DNA from: Siphonodentalium dalli
Lineage: Eukaryota > Mollusca > Scaphopoda > Gadilida > Siphonodentaliidae
DNA length: 64,000 bases
NCBI GenBank assembly: GCA_032622095.1
Contig: CP136062.1
Span: 34,966,918 to 35,030,917 of the forward strand
Reading direction: 5' to 3'
Position numbers and translations under genes: made by a program. Positions 51,201 through 64,000 of this stretch are shown piece by piece (position 1 is the stretch's first letter; each line of letters begins with the position of its first letter). The notes below the pieces were generated by a model, which made no database searches, was not told the origin of the DNA, and saw nothing but the letters and a program-made list of their open reading frames with translations.

Positions 51201-54200
51201 CCTTGGATTAATCGCTCTTTATCATATTCTCGTATAAAACCCAACGAAAACCGCAGACGCTCTTTATCCATGATGTGGCATATTCGCCGGAAACGAACCA
51301 ACAACATGTATAACTCATGTTAAAATTGGTCGGGCGGATTCCAAATCCTAACTATACCCGTTTATTAGTCCAGTAAATTTCCAGACCAAATTCCAGCCAA
51401 TTAAGTTAAACCCACCAAACACCTCATAGGGAGATGAACAAGGGAGAGAATACCAACAAAAAGGGGGCCATAGCTATATATGGTCGAAGTTGGCCAGCGG
51501 TCCCAGAATATGGACCCGACCTGTCTCTGTATATAGTATACCCAAATACCAAAATTACATGTTATCCAGTTGATACTTTATAAAGTTATTATCCATAAGT
51601 CAAAATCGAGTATATGGATGGACAGACCGACAGACGGACAGATTAATAATATAATAAAATGCGTCCATATTCTTTTTTAATTTAAACATATGTTGCACGC
51701 GGAGTTTGAGTTTCCGATATTATGCATCACATCTAATGGTATTAAACAATACATACACTTGTTATGCATGCATGCTAGGGTGGAAATTCCAGATAATCGT
51801 AACAATCATGCTTAATATACATAATTTGCATATAAACCGTCGACTACCGCTTTTTGTGTGGTATTGTATGATTATGGAGCCAATTATCAGAAAGTAACTA
51901 CACTGTTCCAAGAGGTAAACATTGCGTTGTTGATTACTCACACTATCGTGGCAAGGTTATTGTGTTATCTTGTCATCGGAGGTACCGTTGTTCATATAGG
52001 GAGGATAGCCAATATACTATACCTGTTATTGAAACATAGAATTTAAAGGATTAAGAACCGTTTGCATACATTGTTATATGGGGACAAACCCAGGAGAAAA
52101 TATAAGTGTTTATATATAGGAGGGACTTAATTTAGTATGTCTATATATACATATACACATTAAATAACACAATACAACGCTCTTTATCAATGGGTTTCCT
52201 TTATATTCAATGTACATATAATTAATGTATTCTCTACAATTATATACTATTAATAGGTTATAGATCTTAAACAATATCGTGATTTAGCCTAATGTTTGAT
52301 TATCAGCGTGGCTTGATAACATGGAGGAAACATTAAATTATATAATTTGGAAAATGTTTACTACGATCAAGCCGAAAATGGTCTTTAGAATGTTGGGAAT
52401 TTGAAAATAATAAACAGCATGGGTTATCAAGAGAGCATCTCTAGTTTAAACGAACTTCAAATACAGAACGTTTGTTTGTGGTTTCGGTTCTAATGCTCCC
52501 GACCTAATATGATCATTAGAGAAAGATCCGTGCAGTTCAGAATTACCGAACTACACCCCAGCTGAAAATGGGCCAGAGTAACCTCGTAATCAAGCACACG
52601 TAGATTTTCAAACGATTGATCGCGCGCGATGGTGCACCAAAAAACCGTACAGTATAAACCTGTATGTCGCGTACTGGTATAATAATATGTAAGTTTGTAA
52701 TTGTTAATTTTTGTTCCTCCCTGGATATAGGTTGGATTTAACGTCCATCTGAATAGCAATTTTTTAGAAACAGTTCTTGGGAGTAATCCGAGTTCAGATA
52801 AAGTTAACAATATTGAATTTATAGGAATCGAGCTGTCAAGTAGAATGAAACAAAGTTACCTTAATTTGTTGATTTACATGGTCGAAGTGTTATCCATTGT
52901 CCGAAGCATATATAACACATATGGTAGCGAATAGACAGCCACCACTTCCAGAAAGAAAACCAAACAATGTCTGAATGTATCACAGGCAAAATGGAACCCC
53001 ACTCCGTTGTATTGCAGCAGAGGTTGTTTTGGGGAAATAACGTTGATGAGTCATATGACGTAATCGCGCGCGACGTCGTTGATATGTGCTGTTAACCACA
53101 AACCTGCCAAATTAGTTATCTATAATGATTCAGTATCCAGAAAAGGAACAGTGTTTACCGTGGCAGGGATTGTTTAATTAAATCAATGTATTGCAGCCCA
53201 AGGTGTATCTAGGTGAAACAAAGGAAATCAAACCATAAAAAGTAGTCAAACTCAAACTTTAATGTAACTAAATATAATGTAAGAGTTGTCCCTATAAACT
53301 GAGTCATTGTTAAACTGTCAAACGTCTAATGATAAAAAAGACTCCTCTAAAGCGGGTGACCAGGAACACCGAGTTCCATATCATATTAGTTTTGTGATAC
53401 CCATAAACATATGAGCAGAGGGATGCTCGTATCCCGGTTCCACAGTAGAGGCACCCCTGTCTTGGATTCCGGTAGTGGAACATCACTAATGGTATCCAGA
53501 GCAGTCTGCCTTGCGGCAGTTTACAAATGTCATGATATGAGTAACAAAAACATAGAATATACCAGTCTAGACTACCTTGGATTAATCGCTCTTTATCATA
53601 TTCTCGTATAAAACCCAACGAAAACCGCAGACGCTCTTTATCCATGATGTGGCATATTCGCCGGAAACGAACCAACAACATGTATAACTCATGTTAAAAT
53701 TGGTCGGGCGGATTCCAAATCCTAACTATACCCGTTTATTAGTCCAGTAAATTTCCAGACCAAATTCCAGCCAATTAAGTTAAACCCACCAAACACCTCA
53801 TAGGGAGATGAACAAGGGAGAGAATACCAACAAAAAGGGGGCCATAGCTATATATGGTCGAAGTTGGCCAGCGGTCCCAGAATATGGACCCGACCTGTCT
53901 CTGTATATAGTATACCCAAATACCAAAATTACATGTTATCCAGTTGATACTTTATAAAGTTATTATCCATAAGTCAAAATCGAGTATATGGATGGACAGA
54001 CCGACAGACGGACAGATTAATAATATAATAAAATGCGTCCATATTCTTTTTTAATTTAAACATATGTTGCACGCGGAGTTTGAGTTTCCGATATTATGCA
54101 TCACATCTAATGGTATTAAACAATACATACACTTGTTATGCATGCATGCTAGGGTGGAAATTCCAGATAATCGTAACAATCATGCTTAATATACATAATT

Positions 54201-57200
54201 TGCATATAAACCGTCGACAACCGCTTTTTGGGTGGTATTGTATGATTATGGAGCCAATTATCAGAAAGTAACTACACTGTTCCAAGAGGTAAACATTGCG
54301 TTGTTGATTACTCACACTATCGTGGCAAGGTTATTTTGTTATCTTGTCATCGGAGGTACCATTGTTCATATAGGGAGGATAGCCAATATACTATACCTGT
54401 TATTGAAACATAGAATTTAAAGGATTAAGAACCGTTTGCATACATTGTTATATGGGGACAAACCCAGGAGAAAATTTTAAGTGTTTATATATAGGAGGGA
54501 CTTAATTTAGTATGTCTATATATACATATACACATTAAATAACACAATACAACGCTCTTTATCAATGGGTTTCCTTTATATTCAATGTATATATAATTAA
54601 TGTATTCTCTACAATTATATACTAGTAATAGGTTATAGATCTTAAACAATATCGTGATTTAGCCTAATGTTTGATTATCAGCGTGGCTTGATAACATGGA
54701 GGAAACATTAAATTATATAATTTGGAAAATGTTTACTACGATCAAGCCGAAAATGGTCTTTAGAATGTTGGGAATCAGAAAATAATAAACAGCATGGGTT
54801 ATCAAGAGAGCATCTCTAGTTTAAACGAACTTCAAATACAGAACGTTTGTTTGTGGTTTCAGTTCTAATGCTCCCGACCTAATATGATCACTAGAGAAAG
54901 AACCGTGCAGTTCAGAATTACCGAACTACACCCCAGCTGAAAATGGGCCAGAGTAACCTCGTAATCAAGCACACGTAGATTTTCAAACGATTGATCGCGC
55001 GCGATGGTGCACCAAAAAAACGTACAGTATAAACCTGTATGTCGCGTACCGGTATAATAATATGTAAGTTTGTAATTGTTAATTTTTGTTCCTCCCTGGA
55101 TATAGGTTGGATTTAACGTCCATCTGAATAGCAATTTTTTAGAAACAGTTCTTGGGAGTAATCCGAGTTCAGATAAAGTTAACAATATTGAATTTATAGG
55201 AATCGAGCTGTCAAGTAGAATGAAACAAAGTTACCTTAATTTGTTGATTTACATGGTCGAAGTGTTATCCATTGTCCGAAGCATATATAACACACATGGT
55301 AGCGAATAGACAGCCACCACTTCCAGAAAGAAAACCAAACAATGTCTGAATGTATCACAGGTAAAATGGAACCCCACTCCGTTGTATTGCAGCAGAGGTT
55401 GTTTTGGGGAAATAACGTTGATGAGTCATATGACGTAATCGCGCGCGGCGTCGTTGATATGTGCTGTTAACCACAAACCTGCCAAATTAGTTATCTATAA
55501 TGATTCAGTATCCAGAAAAAGGAACAGTGTTTACCGTGGCAGGGATTGTTTAATTAAATCAATGTATTGCATCCCAAGGTGTATCTAGGTGAAACAAAGG
55601 AAATCAAACCATAAAAAGTAGTCAAACTCAAACTTTAATGTAACTAAATATAATGTAAGAGTTGTCCCTATAAACTGAGTCATTGTTAAACTGTCAAACG
55701 TCTAATGATCAAAAGACTCCTCTAAAGCGGGTGACCAGGAACACCGAGTTCCATATCATATTAGTTTTGTGATACCCATAAACATATGAGCAGAGGGATG
55801 CTCGTATCCCGGTTCCACAGTAGAGGCACCCCTGTCTTGGATTCCGGTAGTGGAACATCACTAATGGTATCCAGAGCAGTCTGCCTTGTGGCAGTTTACA
55901 AATGTCATGATATGAGTAACAAAAACATAGAATATACCAGTCTAGACTACCTTGGATTAATCGCTCTTTATCATATTCTCGTATAAAACCCAACGAAAAC
56001 CGCAGACGCTCTTTATCCATGATGTGGCATATTCGCCGGAAACGAACCAACAACATGTATAACTCATGTTAAAATTGGTCGGGCGGATTCCAAATCCTAA
56101 CTATACCCGTTTATTAGTCCAGTAAATTTCCAGACCAAATTCCAGCCAATTAAGTTAAACCCACCAAACACCTCATAGGGAGATGAACAAGGGAGAGAAT
56201 ACCAACAAAAAGGGGGCCATAGCTATATATGGTCGAAGTTGGCCAGCGGTCCCAGAATATGGACCCGACCTGTCTCTGTATATAGTATACCCAAATACCA
56301 AAATTACATGTTATCCAGTTGATACTTTATAAAGTTATTATCCATAAGTCAAAATCGAGTATATGGATGGACAGACCGACAGACGGACAGATTAATAATA
56401 TAATAAAATGCGTCCATATTCTTTTTTAATTTAAACATATGTTGCACGCGGAGTTTGAGTTTCCGATATTATGCATCACATCTAATGGTATTAAACAATA
56501 CATACACTTGTTATGCATGCATGCTAGGGTGGAAATTCCAGATTATCGTAACAATCATGCTTAATATACATAATTTGCATATAAACCGTCGACAACCGCT
56601 TTTTGGGTGGTATTGTATGATTATGGAGCCAATTATCAGAAAGTAACTACACTGTTCCAAGAGGTAAACATTGCGTTGTTGATTACTCACACTATCGTGG
56701 CAAGGTTATTTTGTCATCTTGTCATCGGAGGTGCCGTTGTTCATATAGGGAGGATAGCCAATATACTATACCTGTTATTGAAACATAGAATTTAAAGGAT
56801 TAAGAACCGTTTGCATACATTGTTATATGGGGACAAACCCAGGAGAAAATATAAGTGTTTATATATAGGAGGGACTTAATTTAGTATGTCTATATATACA
56901 TATACACATTAAATAACACAATACAACGCTCTTTATCAATGGGTTTCCTTTATATTCAATGTATATATAATTAATGTATTATCTACAATTATATACTAGT
57001 AATAGGTTATAGATCTTAAACAATATCGTGATTTAGCCTAATGTTTGATTATCAGCGTGGCTTGATAACATGGAGGAAACATTAAATTATATAATTTGGA
57101 AAATGTTTACTACGATCAAGCCGAAAATGGTCTTTAGAATGTTGGGAATCAGAAAATAATAAACAGCATGGGTTATCAAGAGAGCATCTCTAGTTTAAAC

Positions 57201-60200
57201 GAACTTCAAATACAGAACGTTTGTTTGTGGTTTCGGTTCTAATTCTCCCGACCTAATATGATCACTAGAGAAAGAACCGTGCAGTTCAGAATTACCGAAC
57301 TACACCCCAGCTGAAAATGGGCCAGAGTAACCTCGTAATCAAGCACACGTAGATTTTCAAACGATTGATCGCGCGCGATGGTGCACCAAAAAACCGTACA
57401 GTATAAACCTGTATGTCGCGTACCGGTATAATAATATGTAAGTTTGTAATTGTTAATTTTTGTTCCTCCCTGGATATAGGTTGGATTTAACGTCCATCTG
57501 AATAGCAATTTTTTAGAAACAGTTCTTGGGAGTAATCCGAGTTCAGATAAAGTTAACAATATTGAATTTATAGGAATCGAGCTGTCAAGTAGAATGAAAC
57601 AAAGTTACCTTAATTTGTTGATTTACATGGTCGAAGTGTTATCCATTGTCCGAAGCATATATAACACATATGGTAGCGAATAGACAGCCACCACTTCCAG
57701 AAAGAAAACCAAACAATGTCTGAATGTATCACAGGCAAAATGGAACCCCACTCCGTTGTATTGCAGCAGAGGTTGTTTTGGGGAAATAACGTTGATGAGT
57801 CATATGACGTAATCGCGCGCGACGTCGTTGATATGTGCTGTTAACCACAAACCTGCCAAATTAGTTATCTATAATGATTCAGTATCCAGAAAAGGAACAG
57901 TGTTTACCGTGGCAGGGATTGTTTAATTAAATCAATGTATTGCAGCCCAAGGTGTATCTAGGTGAAACAAAGGAAATCAAACCATAAAAAGTAGTCAAAC
58001 TCAAACTTTAATGTAACTAAATATAATGTAAGAGTTGTCCCTATAAACTGAGTCATTGTTAAACTGTCAAACGTCTAATGATCAAAAGACTCCTCTAAAG
58101 CGGGTGACCAGGAACACCGAGTTCCATATCATATTAGTTTTGTGATACCCATAAACATATGAGCAGAGGGATGCTCGTATCCCGGTTCCACAGTAGAGGC
58201 ACCCCTGTCTTGGATTCCGGTAGTGGAACATCACTAATGGTATCCAGAGCAGTCTGCCTTGCGGCAGTTTACAAATGTCATGATATGAGTAACAAAAACA
58301 TAGAATATACCAGTCTACACCACCTTGGATTAATCGCTCTTTATCATATTCTCGTATAAAACCCAACGAAAACCGCAGACGCTCTTTATCCATGATGTGG
58401 CATTCGCCGGAAACGAACCAACAACATGTATAACTCATGTTAAAATTGGTCGGGCGGATTCCAAATCCTAACTATACCCGTTTATTAGTCCAGTAAATTT
58501 CCAGACCAAATTCCAGCCAATTAAGTTAAACCCACCAAACACCTCATAGGGAGATGAACAAGGGAGAGAATACCAACAAAAAGGGGGCCATAGCTATATA
58601 TGGTCGAAGTTGGCCAGCGGTCCCAGAATATGGACCCGACCTGTCTCTGTATATAGTATACCCAAATACCAAAATTACATGTTATCCAGTTGATACTTTA
58701 TAAAGTTATTATCCATAAGTCAAAATCGAGTATATGGATGGACAGACCGACAGACGCACAGATTAATAATATAATAAAATGCGTCCATATTCTTTTTTAA
58801 TTTAAACATATGTTGCACGCGGAGTTTGAGTTTCCGATATTATGCATCACATCTAATGGTATTAAACAATACATACACGTGTTATGCATGCATGCTAGGG
58901 TGGAAATTCCAGATAATCGTAACAATCATGCTTAATATACATAATTTGCATATAAACCGTCGACAACCGCTTTTTGGGTGGTATTGTATGATTATGGAGC
59001 CAATTATCAGAAAGTAACTACACTGTTCCAAGAGGTAAACATTGCGTTGTTGATTACTCACACTATCGTGGCAAGGTTATTTTGTTATCTTGTCATCGGT
59101 GGTACCGTTGTTCATATAGGGAGGATAGCCAATATACTATACCTGTTATTGAAACATAGAATTTAAAGGATTAAGAACCGTTTGCATACATTGTTATATG
59201 GGGACAAACCCAGGAGAAAATATAAGTGTTTATATATAGGAGGGACTTAATTTAGTATGTCTATATATACATATACACATTAAATAACACAATACAACGC
59301 TCTTTATCAATGGGTTTCCTTTATATTCAATGTATATATAATTAATGTATTCTCTACAATTATATACTAGTAATAGGTTATAGATCTTAAACAATATCGT
59401 GATTTAGCCTAATGTTTGATTATCAGCGTGGCTTGATAACATGGAGGAAACATTAAATTATATAATTTGGAAAATGTTTACTACGATCAAGCCGAAAATG
59501 GTCTTTAGAATGTTGGGAATCAGAAAATAATAAACAGCATGGGTTATCAAGAGAGCATCTCTAGTTTAAACGAACTTCAAATACAGAACGTTTGTTTGTG
59601 GTTTCGGTTCTAATACTCCCGACCTAATATGATCACTAGAGAAAGAACCGTGCAGTTCAGAATTACCGAACTACACCCCAGCTGAAAATGGGCCAGAGTA
59701 ACCTCGTAATCAAGCACACGTAGATTTTCAAACGATTGATCGCGCGCGATGGTGCACCAAAAAACCGTACAGTATAAACCTGTATGTCGCGTACCGGTAT
59801 AATAATATGTAAGTTTGTAATTGTTAATTTTTGTTCCTCCCTGGATATAGGTTGGATTTAACGTCCATCTGAATAGCAATTTTTTAGAAACAGTTCTTGG
59901 GAGTAATCCGAGTTCAGATAAAGTTAACAATATTGAATTTATAGGAATCGAGCTGTCAAGTAGAATGAAACAAAGTTACCTTAATTTGTTGATTTACATG
60001 GTCGAAGTGTTATCCATTGTCCGAAGCATATATAACACATATGGTAGCGAATAGACAGCCACCACTTCCAGAAAGAAAACCAAACAATGTCTGAATGTAT
60101 CACAGGCAAAATGGAACCCCACTCCGTTGAATTGCAGCAGAGGTTGTTTTGGGGAAATAACGTTGATGAGTCATATGACGTAATCGCGCGCGACGTCGTT

Positions 60201-63200
60201 TATATGTGCTGTTAACCACAAACCTGCCAAATTAGTTATCTATAATGATTCAGTATCCAGAAAAGGAACAGTGTTTACCGTGGCAGGGATTGTTTAATTA
60301 AATCAATGTATTGCAGCCCAAGGTGTATCTAGGTGAAACAAAGGAAATCAAACCATAAAAAGTAGTCAAACTCAAACTTTAATGTAACTAAATATAATGT
60401 AAGAGTTGTCCCTATAAACTGAGTCATTGTTAAACTGTCAAACGTCTAATGATCAAAAGACTCCTCTAAAGCGGGTGACCAGGAACACCGAGTTCCATAT
60501 CATATTAGTTTTGTGATACCCATAAACATATGAGCAGAGGGATGCTCGTATCCCGGTTCCACAGTAGAGGCACCCCTGTCTTGGATTCCGGTAGTGGAAC
60601 ATCACTAATGGTATCCAGAGCAGTCTGCCTTGCGGCAGTTTACAAATGTCATGATATGAGTAACAAAAACATAGAATATACCAGTCTACACTACCTTGGA
60701 TTAATCGCTCTTTATCATATTCTCGTATAAAACCCAACGAAAACCGCAGACGCTCTTTATCCATGATGTGGCATATTCGCCGGAAACGAACCAACAACAT
60801 GTATAACTCATGTTAAAATTGGTCGGGCGGATTCCAAATCCTAACTATACCCGTTTATTAGTCCAGTAAATTTCCAGACCAAATTCCAGCCAATTAAGTT
60901 AAACCCACCAAACACCTCATAGGGAGATGAACAAGGGAGAGAATACCAACAAAAAGGGGGCCATAGCTATATATGGTCGAAGTTGGCCAGCGGTCCCAGA
61001 ATATGGACCCGACCTGTCTCTGTATATAGTATACCCAAATACCAAAATTACATGTTATCCAGTTGATACTTTATAAAGTTATTATCCATAAGTCAAAATC
61101 GAGTATATGGATGGACAGACCGACAGACGCACAGATTAATAATATAATAAAATGCGTCCATATTCTTTTTTAATTTAAACATATGTTGCACGCGGAGTTT
61201 GAGTTTCCGATAGTATGCATCACATCTAATGGTATTAAACAATACATACACGTGTTATGCATGCATGCTAGGGTGGAAATTCCAGATAATCGTAACAATC
61301 ATGCTTAATATACATAATTTGCATATAAACCGTCGACAACCGCTTTTTGGGTGGTATTGTATGATTATGGAGCCAATTATCAGAAAGTAACTACACTGTT
61401 CCAAGAGGTAAACATTGCGTTGTTGATTACTCACACTATCGTGGCAAGGTTATTTTGTTATCTTGTCATCGGAGGTACCGTTGTTCATATAGGGAGGATA
61501 GCCAATATACTATACCTGTTATTGAAACATAGAATTTAAAGGATTAAGAACCGTTTGCATACATTGTTATATTGGGGACAAACCCAGGAGAAAATATAAG
61601 TGTTTATATATAGGAGGGACTTAATTTAGTATGTCTATATATACATATACACATTAAATAACACAATACAACGCTCTTTATCAATGGGTTTCCTTTATAT
61701 TCAATGTATATATAATTAATGTATTCTCTACAATTATATACTAGTAATAGGTTATAGATCTTAAACAATATCGTGATTTAGCCTAATGTTTGATTATCAG
61801 CGTGGCTTGATAACATGGAGGAAACATTAAATTATATAATTTGGAAAATGTTTACTACGATCAAGCCGAAAATGGTCTTTAGAATGTTGGGAATCAGAAA
61901 ATAATAAACAGCATGGGTTATCAAGAGAGCATCTCTAGTTTAAACGAACTTCAAATACAGAACGTTTGTTTGTGGTTTCGGTTCTAATGCTCCCGACCTA
62001 ATATGATCACTAGAGAAAGAACCGTGCAGTTCAGAATCACCGAACTACACCCCAGCTGAAAATGGGCCAGAGTAACCTCGTAATCAAGCACACGTAGATT
62101 TTCAAACGATTGATCGCGCGCGATGGTGCACCAAAAAACCGTACAGTATAAACCTGTATGTCGCGTACCGGTATACTAATATGTAAGTTTGTAATTGTTA
62201 ATTTTTGTTCCTCCCTGGATATAGGTTGGATTTAACGTCCATCTGAATAGCAATTTTTTAGAAACAGTTCTTGTAAGTAATCCGAGTTCAGATAAAGTTA
62301 ACAATATTGAATTTATAGGAATCGAGCTGTCAAGTAGAATGAAACAAAGTTACCTTAATTTGTTGATTTACATGGTCGAAGTGTTATCCATTGTCCGAAG
62401 CATATATAACACATATGGTAGCGAATAGACAGCCACCACTTCCAGAAAGAAAACCAAACAATGTCTGAATGTATCACAGGCAAAATGGAACCCCACTCCG
62501 TTGTATTGCAGCAGAGGTTGTTTTGGGGAAATAACGTTGATGAGTCATATGACGTAATCGCGCGCGACGTCGTTGATATGTGCTGTTAACCACAAACCTG
62601 CCAAATTAGTTATCTATAATGATTCAGTATCCAGAAAAAGGAACAGTGTTTACAGTGGCAGGGATTGTTTAATTAAATCAATGTATTGCAGCCCAAGGTG
62701 TATCTAGGTGAAACAAAGGAAATCAAACCATAAAAAGTAGTCAAACTCAAACTTTAATGTAACTAAATATAATGTAAGAGTTGTCCCTATAAACTGAGTC
62801 ATTGTTAAACTGTCAAACGTCTAATGATCAAAAGACTCCTCTAAAGCGGGTGACCAGGAACACCGAGTTCCATATCATATTAGTTTTGTGATACCCATAA
62901 ACATATGAGCAGAGGGATGCTCGTATCCCGGTTCCACAGTAGAGGCACCCCTGTCTTGGATTCCGGTAGTGGAACATCACTAATGGTATCCAGAGCAGTC
63001 TGCCTTGCGGCAGTTTACAAATGTCATGATATGAGTAACAAAAACATAGAATATACCAGTCTAGACTACCTTGGATTAATCGCTCTTTATCATATTCTCG
63101 TATAAAACCCAACGAAAACCGCAGACGCTCTTTATCCATGATGTGGCATATTCGCCGGAAACGAACCAACAACATGTATAACTCATGTTAAAATTGGTCG

Positions 63201-64000
63201 GGCGGATTCCAAATCCTAACTATACCCGTTTATTAGTCCAGTAAATTTCCAGACCAAATTCCAGCCAATTAAGTTAAACCCACCAAACACCTCATAGGGA
63301 GATGAACAAGGGAGAGAATACCAACAAAAAGGGGGCCATAGCTATATATGGTCGAAGTTGGCCAGCGGTCCCAGAATATGGACCCGACCTGTCTCTGTAT
63401 ATAGTATACCCAAATACCAAAATTACATGTTATCCAGTTGATACTTTATAAAGTTATTATCCATAAGTCAAAATCGAGTATATGGATGGACAGACCGACA
63501 GACGGACAGATTAATAATATAATAAAATGCGTCCATATTCTTTTTTAATTTAAACATATGTTGCACGCGGAGTTTGAGTTTCCGATATTATGCATCACAT
63601 CTAATGGTATTAAACAATACATACACTTGTTATGCATGCATGCTAGGGTGGAAATTCCAGATAATCGTAACAATCATGCTTAATATACATAATTTGCATA
63701 TAAACCGTCGACAACCGCTTTTTGGGTGGTATTGTATGATTATGGAGCCAATTATCAGAAAGTAACTACACTGTTCCAAGAGGTAAACATTGCGTTGTTG
63801 ATTACTCACACTATCGTGGCAAGGTTATTTTGTTATCTTGTCATCGGAGGTGCCGTTGTTCATATAGGGAGGATAGCCAATATACTATACCTGTTATTGA
63901 AACATAGAATTTAAAGGATTAAGAACCGTTTGCATACATTGTTATATGGGGACAAACCCAGGAGAAAATATAAGTGTTTATATATAGGAGGGACTTAATT
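36291..64000. repeat. Satellite array, segment C, running off the window
   Basis: The interrupted unit resumes at unit position 911 (the duplicated ATAT). Later starts are 37754, 40127, 42505, 44880, 47255, 49627, 52000, 54374, 56749, 59120, 61493 and 63868. Lengths range from 2,371 to 2,378 bp because of small insertions and deletions, for example extra TATA-type bases near 40390 and CAGCCCCCAAGG near 43702 and 46077. The ATCGCGCGCGAT palindrome has become CGCGTGAT in three consecutive units (43131, 45511, 47881), a CpG-to-TpG type change. The array has no right end inside the window. Confidence 0.97.

Noticed and set aside
1-64000. Telomeric or rDNA array
   Set aside because: No telomere-type hexamer runs are present, and the 2,373-bp unit shows no large-subunit, small-subunit or 5S rRNA motifs.

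Overview
This window is eukaryotic repeat DNA, with no gene I can defend confidently. It lacks dense reading frames, bacterial-type operons and ribosome-binding sites. It holds a long satellite array, hAT-like elements with 8-bp target duplications, TTAA- and TA-flanked foldback elements, a tRNA-like SINE head and a 5S rRNA-derived repeat. This mix, with frequent ACATGTA and ACCGGTA words, suggests a marine invertebrate, perhaps a mollusc. The taxon is an inference.

Layout. (1) 1-12964: head-to-tail copies of a 2,373-bp AT-rich unit, five complete and a sixth with two internal deletions. (2) 12965-24661: an 11,697-bp insertion that interrupts the array at one exact phase (unit positions 205-206, TA repeated on both sides). 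(3) 24662-32488: the array resumes in phase. (4) 32489-36290: a 3,802-bp element with ~29-bp terminal inverted repeats and an ATAT (or TA) target duplication, inserted inside one unit. (5) 36291-64000: the array continues past the end of the window. Without the two insertions this is one uninterrupted array of about 48 kb: 19 full-length units (one split by the 3.8-kb element) plus partial ones.

The 11.7-kb insertion is itself layered. It has a GC-rich hairpin at its left edge and a 9-bp inverted partner just inside its right edge. Inside are a 5S-derived tandem dimer, a 59-bp palindrome and a nest of three elements (28-bp inverted-repeat element > hAT-like > hAT-like with a perfect 8-bp duplication). 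Further right are a 2.6-kb stretch between ~90-bp inverted arms holding a ~163-bp minisatellite, two long foldback elements, a SINE head and several short tandem repeats. The only possible coding sequence noted is a 77-residue two-helix frame at 13906-14139 (minus), held with low confidence.

Most worth checking: 14 copies of a 15-bp motif grouped towards both ends of the 3.8-kb element; the same minisatellite inside two independent insertions, twice between G-tract inverted ends; sets of private variants shared by satellite units three and eight positions apart; and the nature of the 11.7-kb insertion. All positions and alignments were made by eye, so arm ends are accurate to a few bases.
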